A stretch of 33,858 bases of DNA from Pinguiococcus pyrenoidosus (GCA_019677205.1 JAAMXY010002804.1:1-33858), one strand, 5' to 3'. Counted from the first letter of the stretch, positions 1 to 9,899 are shown. The notes: generated from the sequence alone by a model not told the origin. Numbers and translations are program-made.

Positions 1-223
1 AGCCGTAATCCGGAAAAAAAGCCCAGAAATCGGCGAAATTTAAGCCGAAAAACCCACAGGCCTAGCGGCATTGTCCGCCAGCGCTCCATAGCGAGGCTGA
101 TCGACCATTTTCGATCTTGGACTCGACAAGTTTTGAAGCCCAAAACGCCACAGAAATCGTCGGTGTTGGTCGGGGAAACCCTCTTTTTGTTGTGCACGGC
201 GTCTTGAAGGGGCCTGCGAGGAG

Positions 224-1618
224 ATGGAGGCGTCGGAGACGCTGTCGACGCAGAGCGTCTCCGTGACGACGCCAGTTTCGGGCGTCTCAGCTCTTCGACA
301 GCTGCACGAAGGCAACGCGGCGCTTCCGAGGGCTCTTTTCGTCCTGTTCGGCTTCTCCAGCTGGAGCGTCCTGAATGCGCTGTGGCTGCAGCTGCCCAAC
401 CTGTACACCAGCGTCCCCGAGGGCTTCCAACTCGCCACGTACATGCTGGCCGCCCTGAGTCTCACCAACCTGCCGCCGCTGCTCATGTCCTTCTTGAGCT
501 CGGAGCAGCAGAGCAGACTGCCGTACCAGCAGATCATCGTGGGCCTGATCTTCAGCAGCTCCCTGCTGAGTTTCCTGCTGGCCGCGTTCTGGGATAGTCG
601 CGTGAGGATCGGGGGCCAGGAGCACAGCGTGGCTTTGCTGCTTCTCGTGGCGCTTTCTGGAGTGGCCAACAACTCCACGGGAGTCGTCTTCTGGCCATGG
701 ACGGGCAAGCAGGCCAAGGAGTTCACCAAGTGGCTGGGCATCGGAGAGGGCATGTCGGGGCTGCTGCCCGGGGCGCTCGCGGTGATCCAGGGCGCCGGTT
801 CCCGACGGCTCTTGTTCTCGGCGTCGGCGTTCTTCTCCTGCATCGGCGTCTTCAATGCGGCGTCTCTCCTGGCTTTTGTGGGTCTCTGGCGAATGGAGAC
901 GCAGGGGCTCCTGAGGGAGAATGTGGAGAAAGGCGACGACGAAATCGCCCTTGCATCGACTGAGGAGGAAGCGTCGACGAGCAGGGACTCGGAGCGCTTG
1001 CAGACGGACTCGATTCCGCTGCTCGGCGTCGCTGTGCAGGAATCGGCCACAGCGCGGAAAGGTGGCCCTTCGCTAGATGCGCTCGTTGCCCTGCTGAGGG
1101 AGCCCTCCACCTGGTTGTGCGCGTCGCAGACGTGGTTCGCGCTCTGGGCATTCGGAATCCTCCAGTCGGTCAATAGCTACGCCACCGCCAGCTATCCGCG
1201 AGCCGCCACGGTGCTGCTGTGGTGCACGGTCCTGAGCTACGTCATGGACCCGGTCGGTAGGGCGGTCGTGGGCCTCCCCGGGCTGCGCATGGAGCGCCCG
1301 CAGGACATCGTCCTTCCCATTGTGGTGTTCACTTGCTCGGCCTCGGTGATCCTTGCGGCCGCTGCCATGAGTCCGAACGCGCCCTTGAAGGACGTCCCGG
1401 GCGGAGCTGCACTTGTGATTCTGTGCAACGCTGTTTGTGCTGGCCTCTTTGGGTTCGTGAACACGGGGGTGTATCTCATTGGCAGGCACATCTTCCCGGA
1501 AGGAACGCTGGAGCGCTTCAATTGGAACGCGTCCGCGGCGGTGCAGCTGGGATCGATCATCGGCGCGGGCTTTTCCTTGCTGTTTGTGGTGTACTTGCAG
1601 CTCTTTGACAGTGAATGA
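224..1618 (+). CDS. Riboflavin transporter-like membrane protein (SLC52/RFT family)
   Basis: A 464-residue, intronless polytopic membrane protein with about ten hydrophobic segments. It probably moves riboflavin across the plasma membrane or an internal membrane. Residues about 40-90 carry the family start pattern: F-G-x-x-S-W-x-x-x-N-x-x-W-x-x-L-P, then V-P-E-G and an L-x-N-L-P-P-L stretch, as in animal SLC52A proteins. A later H-S-V-A-x-L segment and G-x-G-x-S-x-L-L-P-G-x-L-A-x-x-Q-G-x-G also match that family. The C-terminus has the V-Q-L-G-S-x-x-G-A element. A polar loop (about residues 228-275) separates the two halves, and the length equals the usual 450-470. The ATG at 224 is the first one in front of the conserved region. 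The next gene (peptidase) converges on it. The substrate is inferred from the family; the family assignment itself is fairly secure. Confidence 0.85.
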   Translation: MEASETLSTQSVSVTTPVSGVSALRQLHEGNAALPRALFVLFGFSSWSVLNALWLQLPNLYTSVPEGFQLATYMLAALSLTNLPPLLMSFLSSEQQSRLPYQQIIVGLIFSSSLLSFLLAAFWDSRVRIGGQEHSVALLLLVALSGVANNSTGVVFWPWTGKQAKEFTKWLGIGEGMSGLLPGALAVIQGAGSRRLLFSASAFFSCIGVFNAASLLAFVGLWRMETQGLLRENVEKGDDEIALASTEEEASTSRDSERLQTDSIPLLGVAVQESATARKGGPSLDALVALLREPSTWLCASQTWFALWAFGILQSVNSYATASYPRAATVLLWCTVLSYVMDPVGRAVVGLPGLRMERPQDIVLPIVVFTCSASVILAAAAMSPNAPLKDVPGGAALVILCNAVCAGLFGFVNTGVYLIGRHIFPEGTLERFNWNASAAVQLGSIIGAGFSLLFVVYLQLFDSE

Positions 1619-2090
1619 CGTGATCCGCAGCAAGTGACTTGATTCGCAGTGGATAGCTCGTCCCCAGTAGATTCACTGGTGTGGCACCAGCGTGTGGGAC
1701 TGGTTGGCGGACGCGCAAGCACCAGGTGGCGTCTACGAGCGCTTTGCTCGGCGGTCAAGAAGCTGTGGGAGTACGACAGCGCGCATGAAGGATCTCCTTT
1801 GTTCAAGATTGCGTCTGCGATGACAAGCAGTGGCGCGTCTTTCTGCGCGCGCAGCCATGCATGCAGGCAAACACACAGACGTTCGCATACGCGGAGGTTG
1901 GAGATCAACGTCCGGCGTCCGGCTCGCAGCAAGGTCTGGAGAGCATCGGCTGATACATGGACAAAACTGGACCAATCTTGCCGCAAACGTACAGGAGTCC
2001 TCTCTGTCCTACAAAGCCCGATGATGCGCACCGGAGAGCGTGCTCCGATCTAGGTCACCGTCCTGGACTTCCTACAAACGTGGCCCACCA
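1619..2090. other. Convergent intergenic region
   Basis: This 472-bp stretch lies between the stop codons of the transporter and the peptidase, which point at each other. It must hold both 3' untranslated regions and their polyadenylation sites. Open frames here have biased, low-complexity translations (many Arg, Ser, Ala) and no recognisable motif. I see no RNA gene. Confidence 0.5.
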
Positions 2091-4661
2091 TCAAAGATGG
2101 GCGCTTGCGCCCTTCGCCAGTGAGGAGGGCGCGTTCTTTACATGGTCAATGAAGAACTGGACTATCTTCTCCTCCAAGTACTTCCTGTCGGATGACCTTC
2201 TCGGCAAGTGCCTTTCATCCGGGAACAAGAGGAGCTCGTAGTTCCGGAAGTTCGCCTCAATGAGCTTGTTGATCAGTCTCGCCGAATGGCGAAAGTGCAC
2301 GTTCTCGTCGATGAGGCCGTGGACCAAAAGGAGCCGCTGATGAGGCTGAAGCAACTGCACCTGATTGAGCACGGAGGAGGCCGAGTACCCGTCCGGTACC
2401 TCCTGTGGCGTCCCCATGTATCTCTCGGTGTAGTGAGTGTCATAGCCGTCCCAAGACGTCACGGGAGCGCCCGCTGCGGCGGCTCGGAACGTGTCGGATG
2501 CTCGGCACAACGACATGACCGACATGTAGCCACCGTAGCTCCATCCATAGATGCCAACGCGATTCGGGTCGGCAATGCCGGCGGAAACCAGTGCGGCAAC
2601 AGCGCACTTCTGGTCGTCCACTTCGGTTGAGCCCATCCGGTGCTTCAAGACCGACTCAAAGAGCAGTCCTCGATTGTAAGAGCCTCGATTGTCGCATTTC
2701 ATGACGGCGAATCCAACGGAACGAAGGTACTGCGCGCGCAGGTCGCCAGTGAGTCGCCAAGCAGACGTCACTTGCTGGACGTGCGGCCCACCGTACACGG
2801 AAACCAACAGCGGGTACGGGCCCGGGCCAAACTTTTGCGGATCCGGGAGGTAGACCGCTGCCATGAGGTCCGGATCCTCGGCTCTCTCCCCCGTGCTCAC
2901 GGAAAGCATCTTAGGTGGTCTCAAGAATCCCACGCCCTGCAGCTGCCGCACGGTGTCGGTCGCTGCGGAGTGGAGAGGCTCTTCGGCATCTTGAGCCGAG
3001 CAGCACAGGTGGTCGCCCGACAGGATCTCTGGGCACCCCTGGCGCCATCCTTTCGGAACCGGCATTGCGGAATCGACATCGGCGGGCGAGTACCACTGAA
3101 CCTCGACGGGCTCGGTCTTCGGCCTCTTTATCACCTCGAAGTTTTGCCCTCCTCGCAGCAGCTTCTTCAGGCCTGCGAAGCCGCCGTCCAAGTTCCGCAC
3201 CGTGGTGAAGCTCGGCATGCTCAGCGTCGTGCGAACTGCCACGTAGCATCCATCCTCCTTGCGAACGATGCCGTGGTGACTTCCTCCAAGGGGCGTCAGT
3301 CTTATCAGCGGCAGCGGCGGCTGCAAGGGCGGCGGAATGTGCACCGCGTAGAGGTGCGTCTCCAACGGAGTGTCCGCGTTGCCGTACACGAAGACCATGT
3401 CCGTCGCCGCGGACACGGCGGCAATGTTGATGCAAACCCAGTTCCCCGTGGTGAGCGCTGCGCAAAGGAACGTCTGCCCCAGCTCCGCAACATACGTGTA
3501 GAGGTAGAGATGCGCGTATCCGGTCCGCTCGGAGCTCCACAGGAAGGAAAACGAACCCGGAGGCAGCGAGTCGACATTCAGCCCCGGCGGCTTTCGCGGA
3601 GTCGGCAGGAACCGCAAGTCGTCGTGCAGGTTGACCCATATCCGGGACTCTTCTCGGATCATCAGCTGGCAACTTCCCGTTGCCGGGTCCCCCCGGTGGA
3701 GTTCGAGCGTCGACTGCGCTCGGTCTTGGGTCTGCAGAAGCAGCGATCCGTCCGGCGCCCAGTTCACCCGCGCGATGTAGAGCTCTCTTTCTCCCTCTCC
3801 GTCGCCAATCGAGGGCCTCATCCAGACCGTCTTGCGCAGCTCGAGGTTGAGGACTGCAAGGGAGACGCGCGGATTCTCCGCCCCGGCAAAGGGATATCGG
3901 TGATCTTCCTGGCTCACTCCGGGAGTTGCCGGGTCGTCTTTGCCACTGTGCATGATGCGAAAGACGGGGATGTGTCCCTCCTCCACCCGACAGTACGCCA
4001 GGCACCTCGAGTCCCTCCTCCACCAGAAGCCGTCGGAACGCTGCATCTCCTCCTGCGCGATGAAGTCCGCGAGGCCGTGGGTGATGCCCGCGTCCGAGTC
4101 CGCGCCAGCTGTGAGCTGCACCGGTGTCACCGAGCAGTCCGCCAAGGCCAGATCGGGCATTTCGGCAAGCCACAGCTCGCCGTTTGCCACAAACGCCACG
4201 CTGCGGCCATTCGGAGACACCTTCGGGTCGATGATCCCACCGCCCACAGCCCTCTTGTCGACGAAAAGCCGCAGCTCCGGCGCCGGTACATCCACCTCGG
4301 AAACCGCGGGCGGGACGGCCAGGTACAGACTGCCCTGTAGTGGCACAAGCACGCTCGGACGCTGCTGAAACGGCTCGGTGAACCACCTGTAGTTGGTGAT
4401 ACCGACCGTGAAGCTGCGCGTGCGCTCTCTCCGAAGCTTCTCGTCGAGAGAGAGGTTCTCCTCGGTGTCCAAAATAGTCGCACTAGCTATCACCAGCTGT
4501 CGCTTGCGCCCGGAGCGCAGATCGCACGCCCAAAGCGCTCGCTCCAGACTGTTGTGCTCGCTGTACAAGAAGCTCACTTCGTTTCTGCTTGGCACGAAGC
4601 GCAGCTTCTGCAACGAGTTGCTCCCTGGCCGGTTCAGCTGCGCCACCTTGGCTAGGTCCAT
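2091..4661 (-). CDS. Dipeptidyl peptidase IV family serine peptidase, DPP8/9-like (S9B)
   Basis: An 856-residue, intronless prolyl dipeptidyl peptidase that should remove X-Pro or X-Ala dipeptides from peptide N-termini. The N-terminal two thirds is the beta-propeller domain. It includes the E-E pair at residues 204-205 (Q-E-E-M-Q-R, followed by G-F-W-W) that anchors the substrate amino group. The C-terminal alpha/beta hydrolase domain has the full triad: Ser708 in G-W-S-Y-G-G-Y, Asp785 in H-G-L-I-D-E-N-V-H and His818 in D-E-R-H-L-P-R. No signal peptide or N-terminal membrane anchor is visible and the length fits DPP8/9, so a soluble cytosolic enzyme is likely. The open frame extends 17 codons upstream without an ATG; the ATG at 4661 is chosen. 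It is divergent from the F-BAR gene, and a perfect E2F-like palindrome lies about 50 bp upstream of the ATG. Confidence 0.9.
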   Translation of the reverse strand: MDLAKVAQLNRPGSNSLQKLRFVPSRNEVSFLYSEHNSLERALWACDLRSGRKRQLVIASATILDTEENLSLDEKLRRERTRSFTVGITNYRWFTEPFQQRPSVLVPLQGSLYLAVPPAVSEVDVPAPELRLFVDKRAVGGGIIDPKVSPNGRSVAFVANGELWLAEMPDLALADCSVTPVQLTAGADSDAGITHGLADFIAQEEMQRSDGFWWRRDSRCLAYCRVEEGHIPVFRIMHSGKDDPATPGVSQEDHRYPFAGAENPRVSLAVLNLELRKTVWMRPSIGDGEGERELYIARVNWAPDGSLLLQTQDRAQSTLELHRGDPATGSCQLMIREESRIWVNLHDDLRFLPTPRKPPGLNVDSLPPGSFSFLWSSERTGYAHLYLYTYVAELGQTFLCAALTTGNWVCINIAAVSAATDMVFVYGNADTPLETHLYAVHIPPPLQPPLPLIRLTPLGGSHHGIVRKEDGCYVAVRTTLSMPSFTTVRNLDGGFAGLKKLLRGGQNFEVIKRPKTEPVEVQWYSPADVDSAMPVPKGWRQGCPEILSGDHLCCSAQDAEEPLHSAATDTVRQLQGVGFLRPPKMLSVSTGERAEDPDLMAAVYLPDPQKFGPGPYPLLVSVYGGPHVQQVTSAWRLTGDLRAQYLRSVGFAVMKCDNRGSYNRGLLFESVLKHRMGSTEVDDQKCAVAALVSAGIADPNRVGIYGWSYGGYMSVMSLCRASDTFRAAAAGAPVTSWDGYDTHYTERYMGTPQEVPDGYSASSVLNQVQLLQPHQRLLLVHGLIDENVHFRHSARLINKLIEANFRNYELLLFPDERHLPRRSSDRKYLEEKIVQFFIDHVKNAPSSLAKGASAHL

Positions 4662-5343
4662 CTTGTCCACGGAGCTCAGCGGAAAACTCCGGCGGCGGCG
4701 TGGGAAACGCACTTTGGCGCCAAAGAACCGCTCGCAACTTCAAATTTGACCAGCAGTCCTTTTCTAGATTTTACAATGTCTGACTTTTCGTTTCCAATAT
4801 TTTGAAACTATCCAGAAAATATATGATATAATCTTTAAAATGCCTAAATATGTTTAAAAAAGCATTCTAAAGAAACCCATTTGAAACTAGTTATTGCACA
4901 ATATGCGAGTAACATGGCAGAATAGAGAACAGGATCTATGCAGAATCCACATCCTGGTTACTCAGTCGCGATACGGAACGCGCTTCGAAATCGCTCTCTC
5001 CGAAACAACTTTCCCGCGCCGCGCGTCTTCCGTCCTTCCCGCGCAAGAGCCTTGGCTTTCAGGTACCACGACAGCTTGCCCACTCTGGACCGACTTGTAG
5101 AAGTGCTTTGGGTACCGAAAAGGCGTGCGAGACTTGTGAGCCGGATGAGCGAGAGCTGTGCTCGGACTGTGCTAACTGCGGAATGTGGATACTGTGGTTT
5201 TCACCCGACAGAGGGCGTAACACGTGTCCTAAGCGCTTGCGTTCTAGTTGATTACCTTTTCAATTTGGTTTGATGGGGTACGGAATGCCGGACTGCTAAT
5301 CTTTGGGTTTTGATGCTGTAGAAGAGAGCGTTCGCGGCGCAAG
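4662..5343. promoter_or_regulatory. Divergent promoter region between the peptidase and F-BAR genes
   Basis: This 682-bp gap lies between two start codons pointing outward, so it should contain both promoters. It holds a 14-bp perfect palindrome CTTTGGCGCCAAAG (4712-4725), a separate TTTCCCGC (5010-5017), and a markedly AT-rich patch at about 4745-4900 in an otherwise GC-rich window. The open frames inside it look like chance. Confidence 0.5.
4712..4725. promoter_or_regulatory. E2F/DP-like palindromic site
   Basis: CTTTGGCGCCAAAG is a perfect 14-bp inverted repeat that contains the E2F consensus TTTSSCGC on both strands. It lies about 50 bp upstream of the peptidase ATG and about 620 bp upstream of the F-BAR ATG. 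The assignment rests on sequence match alone. Confidence 0.4.
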
Positions 5344-7896
5344 ATGGAGCCCGCGGCGGAGCAGATGCACGTGCCTTTGCCGTGCTACGCCACCACGCTC
5401 AACACCTTCGCGGCCTTCGCTCCGATCCGCACGCGCCAGAATGCGCTGCTGCACATGCTGGACGACGTCCTGACGCTGCTGCGGACTCGCGGTCAGGCGG
5501 AGGAGAACTACGCCAAGAGTCTCCAGCGGGTCTCTCAGCAGGCCATCACGGCCATCCCCAGCACCCTGGGCGACGCCCTGGAGGGCCTGCGCTCCGACGT
5601 GGTGAATCGTAGTGTCCAGCATGCCGAGTTCAGCAAGAACATCTTCCAGAACGTGCACGCGCCGCTGGCGGAACTCCGCGCCAAGCTGGCCAGGAAGGTG
5701 AAGGCCATCGGCAGCGGCGCCAGCGTGCTGCAGAAGGACGTGCGATCGCAAGAGGACCGATATAGAAAGGCGTACCGTCAGTTTGATAAGGCTCAGAGGG
5801 AGGCCGAGGAGGAAGTCAAGTCAGCGACGAGCGCGGGACTCAGCCTGCTGCCGGAAGTCGCAGCCGTCGAAGTCTCCAAGATCCTCGACGGCTTCAGGCC
5901 GGGCGCCGCCCCGCGCGCGCCTTCTCCCCAGATTGGCCTCATGAGCTCGCCCGGCACGAGGGCCTCCAAGTCGTTGACGCAGTCGCTCAAGTCCGGGCTT
6001 GGGCTAAGTTTTGTCTCCAAGGCGGCGTCGTCCACGGGAGGCGACGTGGTGAACTGGCTGCTGCCCAGTGAGGAGATCAAGAGGGAGCACATCCTCGCGT
6101 CTGTGCACCAGAAGATCGCCGAGGCGGAGCATCTGCGCCGTCAGTGCATGGAGACGTGGCAGCGGTTTATCGACATGCGCAAGTCCGCCAGCGTGCGGTT
6201 GCAGATTCTTGTCACCGAAGCCCAGTCGCTCGAGGAGGAGGTCCTGCAGGGTCTCCAGGACTCGCTGCGGCAGCACGCGGTGTTCGAGAGCAGCGCCTTG
6301 GCGAATCAGCAGTACGACGTGCAGATGCTCTTCAAGGCCATGGAAGCGGTGGATTGGCAGCTGGATCTCATGATGGGAATGAACTCGATCAACAGCACCC
6401 TGCACCTGGACCCGCACCACGACGCCGAGAGCGACCTTGGCTACATCACCATGGGGGTGCCCAAGAGCCCCGTTCCGGGAAGGACGTCCCCGCTGCCGCC
6501 ACCGCCTGGTACAGAAGAGGAGCTCGCCGAGATGCGCACGCCGACGAAGGAGGTCGGCGAGGATGCGGCGGATCCGGAGCACTTCGCGTCCAATGGATCC
6601 AATGGGGTTGCGGAAGATGCGGATCTTGTGGCCCCGGGCTCCGCGGGCCGAGGACGGACGAAGAAGCCTGTCAAGGTTCCCGAGCCCCCGGTGCAGCCGA
6701 TTCTCGGGCTGCATCTGACCGACCAGAACGCGGAGCAGAGGCCTCCCGCCATCGCGGATGTGCTGGAAGGCCTTTCCCGGGCGGATCTTCCGCAGGTCGT
6801 GTGCAGCCGCGAAGATCCGAACAGGACATTTGAGAGCGAGGACTCCTCCCAGAGGCCGCCGGAGGATGACCTACCCGACCTCTCCGCGAAGGTCACCAGC
6901 GCTGACGAAGTCATGCAGTACCTCGAGGAGATTCAAGCGTGGCAGCAGCAAGGCTACGAGAAGACGATTCCGGCCATCGAAGCGGTGGCGGCGGATGACG
7001 CGGATGACAGATCGACCGTCACCGATGCGGATCTTCAGAATGCGGAGCCGCGGCTATCCGTTGATGACGACGAGATGGACGAAGAGTTCTCGGAAGCGTC
7101 GCCGCGCAAGATTCCCGACGGCGTGGATGATTTCTCAAGCAACGGATCCGACAAGTCGGACAAGCCAATTTCCCGACGATTACCACGATTAGCGAATTCT
7201 GCGAGGCTCCCTTGGTCGAGAAACGCGGCGGGCAAGCGTGGGACTGGGAAGGCCGCAGCCAACGAGGCTTCAGCGGCCCTGGAGGCGTCTTCATCTCCCG
7301 CGTTTGAAGAAGAAGAGCAAGGGCCAGCCGACGCCGATTCCGCCTCGTTCCCAGCGGAGAAGGAGGAGGGAGACGGAAAGGAGGGGGAAGGAGCTTCTGC
7401 CGTGGAGCCGGGGAAGGGCGAAGAAGACGGCGCGGAAGTCAACGATGGGGAAACCCCTGCAGGCGATGACGATGTGCCCTTTACAGGCGATAGGGAAGTG
7501 ACTCCTGCGGCCGCCGAAGGGATAACTTCCGCGGGGAGTGAGGAAGTGCCCTCTGCAGGCGATGAGGGAGCTGCAGCCGATGTTCGCAACTCAGCAGAGG
7601 CAGAGGCAGAGGCAGAGGCAGAGGTAGAAGCCCGGGCAGCGACGGGAGCGGGAGCGGGAGCGGAGGGGCAGGTGGAGAAAGAAGTACAGGTGGAGAAAGA
7701 AGTACAGGTGGAGGCCGAGGTGGAGGCCGAGGCGGAGAAAGAAGGACAGGTGGAGGCAGAGGCGGAGGCGGAGCGGGAGGCGGAGGGAGAGGAAAGCCAG
7801 AAGGCTGCGACGCCTCTTGAGGAAGAAGATGCCAAGGCCGGGAAGCCCGAGCCCGAAGGCGAAGACTCCTTCCACGCGGCAAACGCGGAAGATTGA
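5344..7896 (+). CDS. F-BAR domain protein with acidic repetitive tail
   Basis: An 850-residue, intronless protein with an N-terminal F-BAR (FCH) domain, which binds and curves membranes and links them to actin or endocytosis. Residues about 10-160 match the FCH start: an N-terminal F-x-x-F region, then R-T-R-x-Q-A-E-E-N-Y-A-K-S-L-Q followed by long charged helices. An 80-residue Ser/Ala/Pro-rich insertion (about 162-242) interrupts the helical bundle, which resumes to about 345. The middle is disordered, with a short helical island (D-E-V-M-Q-Y-L-E-E-I-Q). Residues about 752-816 are simple repeats of Ala-Glu and V-E-K-E-x-Q. No SH3 or other C-terminal adaptor domain is seen, which is unusual for the family. 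The ATG at 5344 directly precedes the domain. The SMP-30 gene follows on the same strand, the only tandem pair in the window. Confidence 0.8.
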   Translation: MEPAAEQMHVPLPCYATTLNTFAAFAPIRTRQNALLHMLDDVLTLLRTRGQAEENYAKSLQRVSQQAITAIPSTLGDALEGLRSDVVNRSVQHAEFSKNIFQNVHAPLAELRAKLARKVKAIGSGASVLQKDVRSQEDRYRKAYRQFDKAQREAEEEVKSATSAGLSLLPEVAAVEVSKILDGFRPGAAPRAPSPQIGLMSSPGTRASKSLTQSLKSGLGLSFVSKAASSTGGDVVNWLLPSEEIKREHILASVHQKIAEAEHLRRQCMETWQRFIDMRKSASVRLQILVTEAQSLEEEVLQGLQDSLRQHAVFESSALANQQYDVQMLFKAMEAVDWQLDLMMGMNSINSTLHLDPHHDAESDLGYITMGVPKSPVPGRTSPLPPPPGTEEELAEMRTPTKEVGEDAADPEHFASNGSNGVAEDADLVAPGSAGRGRTKKPVKVPEPPVQPILGLHLTDQNAEQRPPAIADVLEGLSRADLPQVVCSREDPNRTFESEDSSQRPPEDDLPDLSAKVTSADEVMQYLEEIQAWQQQGYEKTIPAIEAVAADDADDRSTVTDADLQNAEPRLSVDDDEMDEEFSEASPRKIPDGVDDFSSNGSDKSDKPISRRLPRLANSARLPWSRNAAGKRGTGKAAANEASAALEASSSPAFEEEEQGPADADSASFPAEKEEGDGKEGEGASAVEPGKGEEDGAEVNDGETPAGDDDVPFTGDREVTPAAAEGITSAGSEEVPSAGDEGAAADVRNSAEAEAEAEAEVEARAATGAGAGAEGQVEKEVQVEKEVQVEAEVEAEAEKEGQVEAEAEAEREAEGEESQKAATPLEEEDAKAGKPEPEGEDSFHAANAED
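7597..7790 (+). repeat. In-frame short tandem repeats in the F-BAR gene
   Basis: GAGGCA-type hexamers (7597-7626) are followed by two near-identical copies of a unit of about 21 bp encoding V-E-K-E-x-Q-x, then GGAGGC-rich units. All stay in frame and encode an acidic Ala/Glu/Val tract. The tract probably varies in length between strains. Confidence 0.8.
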
Positions 7897-8374
7897 GCAT
7901 CCTGTTCGAGTCGCCACCCTGGCTTAAAAGTGTCCTCAACGCCGTAGAAGTTCGTCAATTCCGCGCTCTTCCGGCTCGACAGCGTCACTGCACGAGCCAC
8001 GTCGCTCCCTCAAGTTGCGAAACGCCGATTTTTCTCTCGACTCTCCGTGCTCTCTCGAATCGCAATCACCAACTTTCCACTCGCTGTCCACCGCCTTCCA
8101 CATGGACCCTGCAGGCAAGCCAGCCTCACTTCCACCCCCACCTCTTCCCTCCAAAGGTCAAAGCAACTAGAGAGGTCCAGAGATAAAGGCAAACGCCGAG
8201 AGCTCCCCCCTCCCCGCCTCCAATTGAGATCGGGGCTTCCACTACGAGAGGCTTCGGCACTTGGACGAGGCTGACGTTTCCCAGTGCAAGGAGAACGCGA
8301 TCAGCTGACAACTCCGATGTTCTGGTTGAGCGCTTCCCGAGCGCCTCGGCTTCCCTTGCAACCTGCCAAGCATC
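7897..8374. other. Intergenic region upstream of the SMP-30 gene
   Basis: This 478-bp spacer lies between two genes on the plus strand. It should hold the F-BAR 3' end and the promoter and 5' leader of the SMP-30 gene. It includes a C-rich pyrimidine tract around 8202-8221 and one CCAAT at 8220-8224. No coding sequence is recognised. Confidence 0.4.
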
Positions 8375-9621
8375 ATGGAGCAGCTGCCGTTTTCCCTCGA
8401 GCACGTGAACTCCAGCACGGTGGCAGCCGTGTGCGATTCCCGCAGTGCCGTAGGCGAAGGGTACGTTCCCAGCCGGGGTTCTACGGACTGCGCCGCCGCT
8501 GCTCACTTCTTCGTCGCCTAGCCTGGTCTGGGACGTTGCCAAGCAGCGGCTGGTGTGGGTGGACATCGAGGGCAAGCGTCTCTATCAATGGGCGTGGGGC
8601 TCCGACTCCGCCACGGTGGAGACTCTGCCGGAGAGGATCGGCTGTGTGGCCCTGACGGAGACCGAAGGTAGGAGAACCAGGATGCAGCGTCCGATGGCCT
8701 TTGCAGCGAGTTGACTCTGGAGGCCCTGTAGCCGTGGTGGCTGCCTTCGAGGAGGGCTTCGCTATCTACCTGCCCGGCGAGGGCATCAAGAAGCGCCTGG
8801 AGGGCGACTATGCGCAAGACGAGCAGAAGCTTCTGCGCCTCAACGATGGAAAAGTCGATCGCCAGGGCCGCTTCGTGGCCGGCGGCTTCAACGGAGACGG
8901 TGCCGATGGGCCCGACTGGCCAGCGGCCGTGGGCGTCTTCCGCATCGGGCCGGATGGCCTAGTGAAGCGGCTCATTGATGAGGATGTCTCCTGCGCGAAC
9001 AGCATCTGCTTCAGTCCGGATGGCAACACGATGTACTTTACGGATTCCCCCAAGCGGAAGCTCCTGCGCTTCGCATACGGCGATGATACTCTTTGCATGA
9101 GCGACGGTGAAGTCGTTGCCGATCTCGACGAGATCGGCATCGAGGAAGGCAAGTTCTAGCTTGTTTTCGTCGAGTAAATGACCATGGCGTCGTTCCTTGC
9201 CAGCGGGAAGCACATCTCCTCATCGGTGCGGTGTGTAGGTGTCTTTGACGGTGCCTGCGTGGATGCGGAGGGATGCATCTGGGTGTGCATCTGCTTCGGG
9301 GAGAAGGTGCTGCGCATCGATCCGGCCCGAAAAGAAGTCGTGCAGATGATCGACGTCCCCGTCCGGCGCCCAACCTGCCCCGTTCTGGCGGGGCCCGACC
9401 TGGACATCCTCTTCATCACGTCCATCGGTAAGCCACGCCGTCTCGGCGACACTGGCGCCACGGTGGGGAATGTGACTCAGCCGCTGCTTCTCATTCCAGG
9501 CCCGGGTATCGCCGAGCAACCCGAGCTGACCAAGTGTCCGCTGTCGGGAAGCCTCTTCGCCATCCGCGTCGGGGTGCCGGGTGTGGAAGATCCTCTTTGC
9601 GCGCTGCAGGCTGATGCATAG
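8375..9621 (+). CDS. SMP-30/gluconolactonase/LRE-like protein (five exons)
   Basis: A calcium-dependent six-bladed propeller lactonase of the regucalcin/gluconolactonase family, about 326 residues as modelled (usual length about 300). Proposed exons are 8375-8460, 8522-8667, 8711-9148, 9239-9427 and 9500-9621, and all phases agree. The family's metal ligands are present: Glu in V-G-E-G-L-V-W-D (rebuilt across intron 1), Asn in R-L-N-D-G-K-V-D, Asn in C-A-N-S-I-C-F-S-P-D-G, and Asp in F-D-G-A-C-V-D-A-E-G (start rebuilt across intron 3). Intron 3 (9149-9238) uses a GC-AG donor, AG|GCAAGT. Intron 4 (72 nt) has no stop and keeps frame, so retention would add 24 residues. Intron 2 is only 43 nt and is the least certain. 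Substrate and location cannot be read from the sequence; no clear targeting signal is seen. Confidence 0.82.
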
Positions 9622-9899
9622 AGGCCACTGCACATGGGATGAAAGCTTACGTTAAAAAGGTCTATCACGCACAGTAGTTGGTACATTCGAGGACTAGGAA
9701 GCTACCAGCGGGAGACTGCGTGGTTCGGCTCTATCGAGGCGGCCCGCAAGCTCCGAGAGCGCGCCATAGCGGGTAGCTTGGACTACTGGACGGACGTACG
9801 GTATACGCAAAATTTGACGAGAAGCCGCGCCAGATGCCTTGCGAGAGACATGGCGGCTCAGCATTATACAGTATATATCAAGCTTACAGCGGCCTTTGG

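Noticed and set aside
40-1173. Minus-strand open frame of 377 codons opposite the riboflavin-transporter-like gene
   Set aside because: The plus strand encodes a well-matched SLC52-type protein. The antisense translation is Ser/Arg/Pro-biased with no domain.
1649-2053. Possible 134-codon gene between the transporter and the peptidase
   Set aside because: It lies in a convergent gap, has no motif or conserved pattern, and resembles chance open frames elsewhere in the window.
2640-4340. Open frame of 566 codons on the plus strand opposite the dipeptidyl peptidase gene
   Set aside because: It is a shadow of the peptidase reading frame, which has a complete catalytic triad. The antisense product is Arg/His-rich and unrecognisable.
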